Made by a program: the position numbers and the translations under genes | From: JAAYYM01 sp964483155 | Lineage (GTDB): Bacteria; Bacillota; Clostridia; Lachnospirales; Lachnospiraceae | NCBI GenBank assembly: GCA_964483155.1 | Contig: CAZAAC010000036.1 | Coordinates: 1-26,705, forward strand | Length of the DNA stretch: 26,705 nt | Direction of reading: 5' to 3' | Shown: positions 23,796 to 26,705 of the stretch, in pieces | Layout: every line of letters begins with the position of its first letter | How positions within the stretch are numbered: the stretch's first letter is position 1 | Notes under the pieces: generated by a model | What the model was told of the DNA's origin: nothing | The model's database searches: none | The model's input: only the letters and a program-made list of their open reading frames with translations

Positions 23796-24287
23796 TTATT
23801 TTGTAGCACATTCGCTCACAGTTCCAGATAAAATATCCAATCCATGTTTAAGCTCTGGCAATATATATGTCAAGCTTTCTTCTACTGCATTTGGACTGCC
23901 CGGTAGATTAACAATTAACGTGCTCCCTCGAATTCCCGCAACTCCACGCGATAGCATAGCGCGTTTCGTTATTTGCATACTGTAAGCGCGTATTGCCTCT
24001 GGGATGCCTGGAACAATGCGTTCAACAACAGCTAAAGTAGCTTCTGGCATACAATCCCGTACGGAAAATCCTGTACCGCCAGTTGTAATAATAATTTCTA
24101 CTTTTCTTTCATCACATAATTGTTTCATATGTGCACTTAGCTGATCAATCTCATCTGGCAATATCATATACGCTACTACTTCATAGCTATTTTTTTCCAA
24201 CAATTCTTTGATTTTCTGTCCACTTATATCATCACGTTCCCCTCGTGAACTTTTATCACTGGCTGTTATTATCGCTGCTTTCCTCAT
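23796..24287 (-). CDS. mogA: Molybdopterin adenylyltransferase-type protein (MogA/MoaB family)
   Basis: Activates molybdopterin by adenylation before metal insertion, in the cytoplasm. The 163-residue protein is a complete single MoCF-binding domain: AAIITASDKSSRGERDD at the N-terminus, the signature TTGGTGFSVRDCMPEATLAV in the middle (Cys stands where many members have Thr), and NLPGSPNAVEESL near the end. MogA and MoaB are hard to tell apart from sequence, so the symbol is provisional. The ATG at 24287 has GGAGGT at 7 nt, lying within the last codons and stop of moaA only 4 nt upstream. Confidence 0.92.
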   Translation of the reverse strand: MRKAAIITASDKSSRGERDDISGQKIKELLEKNSYEVVAYMILPDEIDQLSAHMKQLCDERKVEIIITTGGTGFSVRDCMPEATLAVVERIVPGIPEAIRAYSMQITKRAMLSRGVAGIRGSTLIVNLPGSPNAVEESLTYILPELKHGLDILSGTVSECATK

Positions 24288-24291
24288 ATTC

Positions 24292-25266
24292 TCAACCTCC
24301 TATTTGTACCATACTATCATGTTCCTCATAGTCAGTGATTGATTCCATGAAGCGATGTCCTTCCGGTTTATCCATAATCGTCTTTTCTATCAACGCCATG
24401 ATTTCATAATCAGTAGCTCCTTTACGCATGAATTCCCTTAAGTCAACGCCGATATGATACTGTAAACAAGATTTAAGAAAACCTTGCGCTGTTAACCTGA
24501 CTCTGTTGCAAGAACCACAAAACTGATGACTCATAGCACTGACAAACCCAATTTTACCAACAAATCCATCTACTGTATAATAGTGTCCCGGCCCATATCC
24601 GATTACTTCATCACAGATATTTAATTTCCCAAATTGTTCTTCTATTATTTTTTTAACTTCTTCTTCACCGACAAAAGAAAAATTCTTACCATATCCAATC
24701 GGCATCATTTCTATAAATCGTACTGCTAAATCTGTATCTTTAGCCAACTCAGCAAGTTTTATAACCTCTGTTTGATTTTCCTGAAAAATTACACTATTAA
24801 TTTTCACTGGAATATCGGAATATGCAAGTATCTTTTCCAATCCCTTTTTGACATCAAACAACACATTTTTTCTTGTAATCGTTTCATATATACTATCATT
24901 AGTTGCATCTAGACTGATATTAATTCCATCAATTCCGCTTCTATGCAATTCCTCCGCCATTTCATTTAAAAGAACGCCATTTGTTGTAAGCGTAACCTTC
25001 GTAATTCCCGGAATTGCCTTTATCTCTCGAATCAAATCAACAATCCCTTTTCTTACAAGTGGTTCTCCCCCAGTAATTTTGATATGCTTAATTCCAAGGC
25101 ATGTTACTATGCTACATATTCTTTTAATCTCTTCAAAACTTAAAATATCCTCGTGCCTTGCCATTTGTATTCCTTCTTGCGGCATACAATATATACAACG
25201 CAAATTACATCTATCTGTTACAGATATTCTCATATAGTCGATTTCTCTGCCTCTTGCATCAAGCAT
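24292..25266 (-). CDS. moaA: GTP 3',8-cyclase
   Basis: Radical SAM enzyme that starts molybdenum cofactor synthesis by rearranging GTP. The 324-residue protein has the first 4Fe-4S site at Cys20, Cys24 and Cys27 (CNLRCIYC), the SAM-binding TGGEPLVRKG, the second cluster at Cys250, Cys253 and Cys267 (FCGSCNRVRL, then KSC), and the C-terminal Gly-Gly that the family needs. The ATG at 25266 overlaps the last 8 nt of moaC (ATGCTTGA). A GTG 21 nt further upstream is open but would lengthen the protein without a binding site. The site before the chosen ATG (GCGGGGA) is weak, which fits coupling to moaC. Confidence 0.97.
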   Translation of the reverse strand: MLDARGREIDYMRISVTDRCNLRCIYCMPQEGIQMARHEDILSFEEIKRICSIVTCLGIKHIKITGGEPLVRKGIVDLIREIKAIPGITKVTLTTNGVLLNEMAEELHRSGIDGINISLDATNDSIYETITRKNVLFDVKKGLEKILAYSDIPVKINSVIFQENQTEVIKLAELAKDTDLAVRFIEMMPIGYGKNFSFVGEEEVKKIIEEQFGKLNICDEVIGYGPGHYYTVDGFVGKIGFVSAMSHQFCGSCNRVRLTAQGFLKSCLQYHIGVDLREFMRKGATDYEIMALIEKTIMDKPEGHRFMESITDYEEHDSMVQIGG

Positions 25267-25735
25267 AATAGTCCCCGCTTTTTCCACCAGTTTTCTTCAC
25301 CAAGTGAATCTCTGACATCGTCATTCTCTTGTCAATTGCTTTACACATATCATAAATTGTCAATAGTGCTATAGAAACACCTGTCATTGCTTCCATCTCA
25401 ACACCAGTTTTTCCAAAAGTCCTAACACTGCATCTTGCTTTGATTTCCATTTTTTCTTTGTTAATAAAAAAATCAATGTTACACGAATCCAGAGTGATTG
25501 CATGGCATAATGGAATCAGCTCGTATGTTTTTTTGACTCCCATAATTCCAGCTATTCTTGCTACGCTTAGCACATCGCCTTTTTTTACAGCTTTCTCCAA
25601 TATTGCATTCATTACCTGCTCGCTTACCTGTATAATTCCTTCTGCCACTCCTATTCTGTTCGTAGCGGCCTTTTCTGAAACATCTACCATAATTGCATTT
25701 CCCGCCGTATCAAAATGTGTAAATTCACTTTCCAT
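25259..25735 (-). CDS. moaC: Cyclic pyranopterin monophosphate synthase
   Basis: Converts the MoaA product to cyclic pyranopterin monophosphate. The 158-residue protein has the family marks in order: FTHFDTAGNAIMVDVSEK at the start, ELIPLCHAITLDS in the middle, GVEMEAMTGVSIALLTIYDM, and KTGGKSGDY at the end with the catalytic Lys region. The ATG at 25735 is chosen because AGGAGG lies 8 nt upstream; an in-frame GTG at 25744 overlaps that binding site. It heads moaC-moaA-mogA-MOSC and overlaps moaA by 8 nt. moaD, moaE, moeA and mobA are not in the window. Confidence 0.97.
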   Translation of the reverse strand: MESEFTHFDTAGNAIMVDVSEKAATNRIGVAEGIIQVSEQVMNAILEKAVKKGDVLSVARIAGIMGVKKTYELIPLCHAITLDSCNIDFFINKEKMEIKARCSVRTFGKTGVEMEAMTGVSIALLTIYDMCKAIDKRMTMSEIHLVKKTGGKSGDYYA

Positions 25736-25766
25736 TGTATTCACCTCCTGCGGCTCCCCAACCTTT

Positions 25767-25795
25767 ATTCTACCATAAATACAAATATCTGAACA
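25767..25795 (-). promoter_or_regulatory. Possible promoter of the moaC operon
   Basis: Minus-strand extended -10 TGGTAGAAT (TAGAAT at 25767-25772) with a weak -35 TGTTCA (25790-25795) at 17 nt. No molybdenum cofactor riboswitch was recognised: the predicted leader of about 30 nt is too short. Confidence 0.45.
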
Positions 25796-25816
25796 GTAAT
25801 TACTCGTAGGATTATC

Positions 25817-25845
25817 TTGACGTAATTTAAAATTCCCTGTATATA
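25817..25845 (+). promoter_or_regulatory. Possible promoter of the pseudouridine synthase gene
   Basis: -35 TTGACG (25817-25822, five of six), 17-nt spacer, -10 TATATA (25840-25845) inside an alternating TA run that makes the exact -10 uncertain. Confidence 0.45.
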
Positions 25846-25895
25846 TATACTATTAATAACATTTTTAACCACACATTGGTTTAGAAGGATAATCT

Positions 25896-26609
25896 ATGCA
25901 AAAACAAACTATAAGGCTTGACAAATATCTGGCAGATATGAATATTGGAACACGTAGCGAAGTAAAGACTTACATACGCAAAGGTCTTATTACTGTAAAT
26001 AAAACAATAATACGAGACAGCAGTACAAAAATAGCTATTAATGAGGACATTGTTTCTTATAATCAAATTCCTGTTCATTATACTGCATTTGATTATTTTA
26101 TGTTGAATAAACCTGCTGGAGTTCTTTCTGCTACAACAGATCAGAGACAGATGACAGTCCTTGATTTGATTGATGAAAGTCATGTAAAAGGTTTGTTTCC
26201 AGTCGGACGGTTAGACAAAGACACAGAAGGACTTCTTCTCATTACAAATGACGGAGAATTGGCTCATCGCTTACTTTCCCCTACAAAGCATGTTGGCAAA
26301 AAGTATTTTGCTAGAATTGATGGCTATGTAACTGAAGAAGATGTGAAAAATTTTAGTAAAGGGCTATATCTAGATAAAACATTTACTACATTGCCCTCTG
26401 TACTAACCATATTACATGCAGATTCCATATCTGAAATTGAAATTATCATATACGAGGGGAAATTTCATCAAATCAAGCGCATGTTTGAGGCCGTCGATAA
26501 AAAAGTCCTCTATCTTAAACGATTATCTATGGGTAGCCTACAGTTAGATAAAGAACTTGATCCTGGAAAATACCGTCGCCTTTCTGAAGAAGAACTTTAT
26601 AAATTATAA
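25896..26609 (+). CDS. rsuA: RsuA-family pseudouridine synthase
   Basis: Isomerises a uridine in ribosomal RNA, probably U516 of 16S rRNA by homology with RsuA; the 23S-specific RluB/RluE relatives cannot be excluded, so the symbol is provisional. The 237-residue protein has an N-terminal S4 RNA-binding domain (about 6-50, RLDKYLADMNIGTRSEVKTYIRKG). The catalytic domain follows with FMLNKPAGVLSA, the active-site Asp107 in GRLDKDTEGLLL and the late EGKFHQIKRMF motif. Length fits RsuA. The ATG at 25896 has AAGGA at about 6 nt. It is a single-gene unit divergent from moaC. Its stop codon abuts the A-run that serves as the U-tract of the opposing terminator. Confidence 0.93.
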   Translation: MQKQTIRLDKYLADMNIGTRSEVKTYIRKGLITVNKTIIRDSSTKIAINEDIVSYNQIPVHYTAFDYFMLNKPAGVLSATTDQRQMTVLDLIDESHVKGLFPVGRLDKDTEGLLLITNDGELAHRLLSPTKHVGKKYFARIDGYVTEEDVKNFSKGLYLDKTFTTLPSVLTILHADSISEIEIIIYEGKFHQIKRMFEAVDKKVLYLKRLSMGSLQLDKELDPGKYRRLSEEELYKL

Positions 26610-26612
26610 AAA

Positions 26613-26645
26613 GCTCCAAACCTGCATAAATGCTAAGTTTGGAGC
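26613..26645 (-). terminator. Terminator of the tRNA-Cys transcript; covarying partner of the hairpin at 1-33
   Basis: On the minus strand, 11 consecutive pairs (GCUCCAAACUU with AGGUUUGGAGC, one U-G), a bulged A, GCA/UGC and a UUUA loop, followed by TTTTTATAA. It starts 10 nt after the tRNA 3' end. On the plus strand there is no T-tract, so it does not clearly end the rsuA transcript. Confidence 0.75.
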
Positions 26646-26655
26646 AATTCTAAAG

Positions 26656-26705
26656 AGGTGCCAACCAGATTTGAACTGGTGATCAGGGTGTTGCAGACCC
26701 ACGCC
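26656..26705 (-). tRNA. tRNA-Cys (GCA), 3' part
   Basis: The minus strand shows the last 50 nt of a tRNA; the 5' part is outside the window. The anticodon loop CTGCAAC has anticodon GCA (26692-26694). The variable loop is 4 nt. The T arm is ACCAG/CTGGT with loop TTCAAAT, and the 3' acceptor strand is TGGCACC with discriminator T at 26656; U73 is the hallmark of tRNA-Cys. CCA is not encoded. The outermost anticodon-stem pair would be U-U. Confidence 0.85.

Noticed and set aside
25838..25850. Alternating TA run as a microsatellite or phase-variation tract
   Set aside because: It is only about five repeats long and is explained by the -10 region of the rsuA promoter.
25736..25895. Molybdenum cofactor riboswitch before moaC
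   Set aside because: The gap is shared with a divergent gene and the predicted leader of about 30 nt is too short for this class.
1..26645. The similar hairpins at the two window ends as attachment sites or direct repeats of a 26-kb mobile element
   Set aside because: Everything between them is housekeeping; there is no integrase, relaxase or phage gene, and one hairpin has a terminator U-tract.

Overview
The window looks like a chromosomal housekeeping segment from a low-GC Gram-positive bacterium of the class Clostridia, most likely family Lachnospiraceae. This rests on strong AGGAGG-type ribosome binding sites, AT-rich promoters, a type 1B PyrK/PyrD dihydroorotate dehydrogenase, a DUF1934 protein, and two small protein families (8673-9146 and 13241-13852) that I recognise as typical of Lachnospiraceae. 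No insertion sequence, prophage, CRISPR array or rRNA was seen. Nearly all genes lie on the minus strand; only four are on the plus strand.

Read from the right end, the minus-strand units are as follows. (i) A tRNA-Cys, cut by the window edge. (ii) moaC-moaA-mogA-MOSC, the early and middle steps of molybdenum cofactor synthesis. (iii) A four-gene envelope operon: a large PTPS-related/GT-C-like membrane protein, a lipoprotein with a cellulase-type N domain and a degenerate GH9-like barrel, ddl and murF. (iv) pyrC-pyrK-pyrD for pyrimidine synthesis. (v) ispE, a FadR-type GntR regulator, murI, a DUF1934 protein and galU, which look like one chain of closely spaced genes. (vi) A cardiolipin synthase. 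(vii) A trigger-factor-like FKBP lipoprotein followed by asnS. (viii) A PcsB-like NlpC/P60 peptidoglycan hydrolase followed by a MATE transporter. (ix) guaA, with its own promoter and a long purine-rich leader.

The plus-strand genes are a small membrane-anchored protein (8673), a protein of unknown function behind a near-consensus flagellar sigma-28 (SigD) promoter (13241), plsC (17090) and an RsuA-family pseudouridine synthase (25896). Two of the convergent junctions carry bidirectional hairpin terminators. The plsC/murF junction differs: the coding regions overlap by 69 bp and the plsC terminator is written inside murF codons.

The theme is cell envelope plus nucleotide supply: murI, ddl and murF make and load D-amino acids onto the peptidoglycan precursor; galU, ispE, plsC and cls supply sugar nucleotide, isoprenoid and phospholipid; guaA and the pyr genes supply nucleotides. 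The observations most worth following are the degenerate GH9-like lipoprotein paired with a GT-C-like membrane protein in the ddl-murF operon, the SigD-linked unknown protein, a pair of covarying hairpins with an invariant AGCAUUUAUGC tip at the two ends of the window, the terminator embedded in murF, and a possible nine-codon leader peptide before the FKBP lipoprotein. None amounts to a proven new system.
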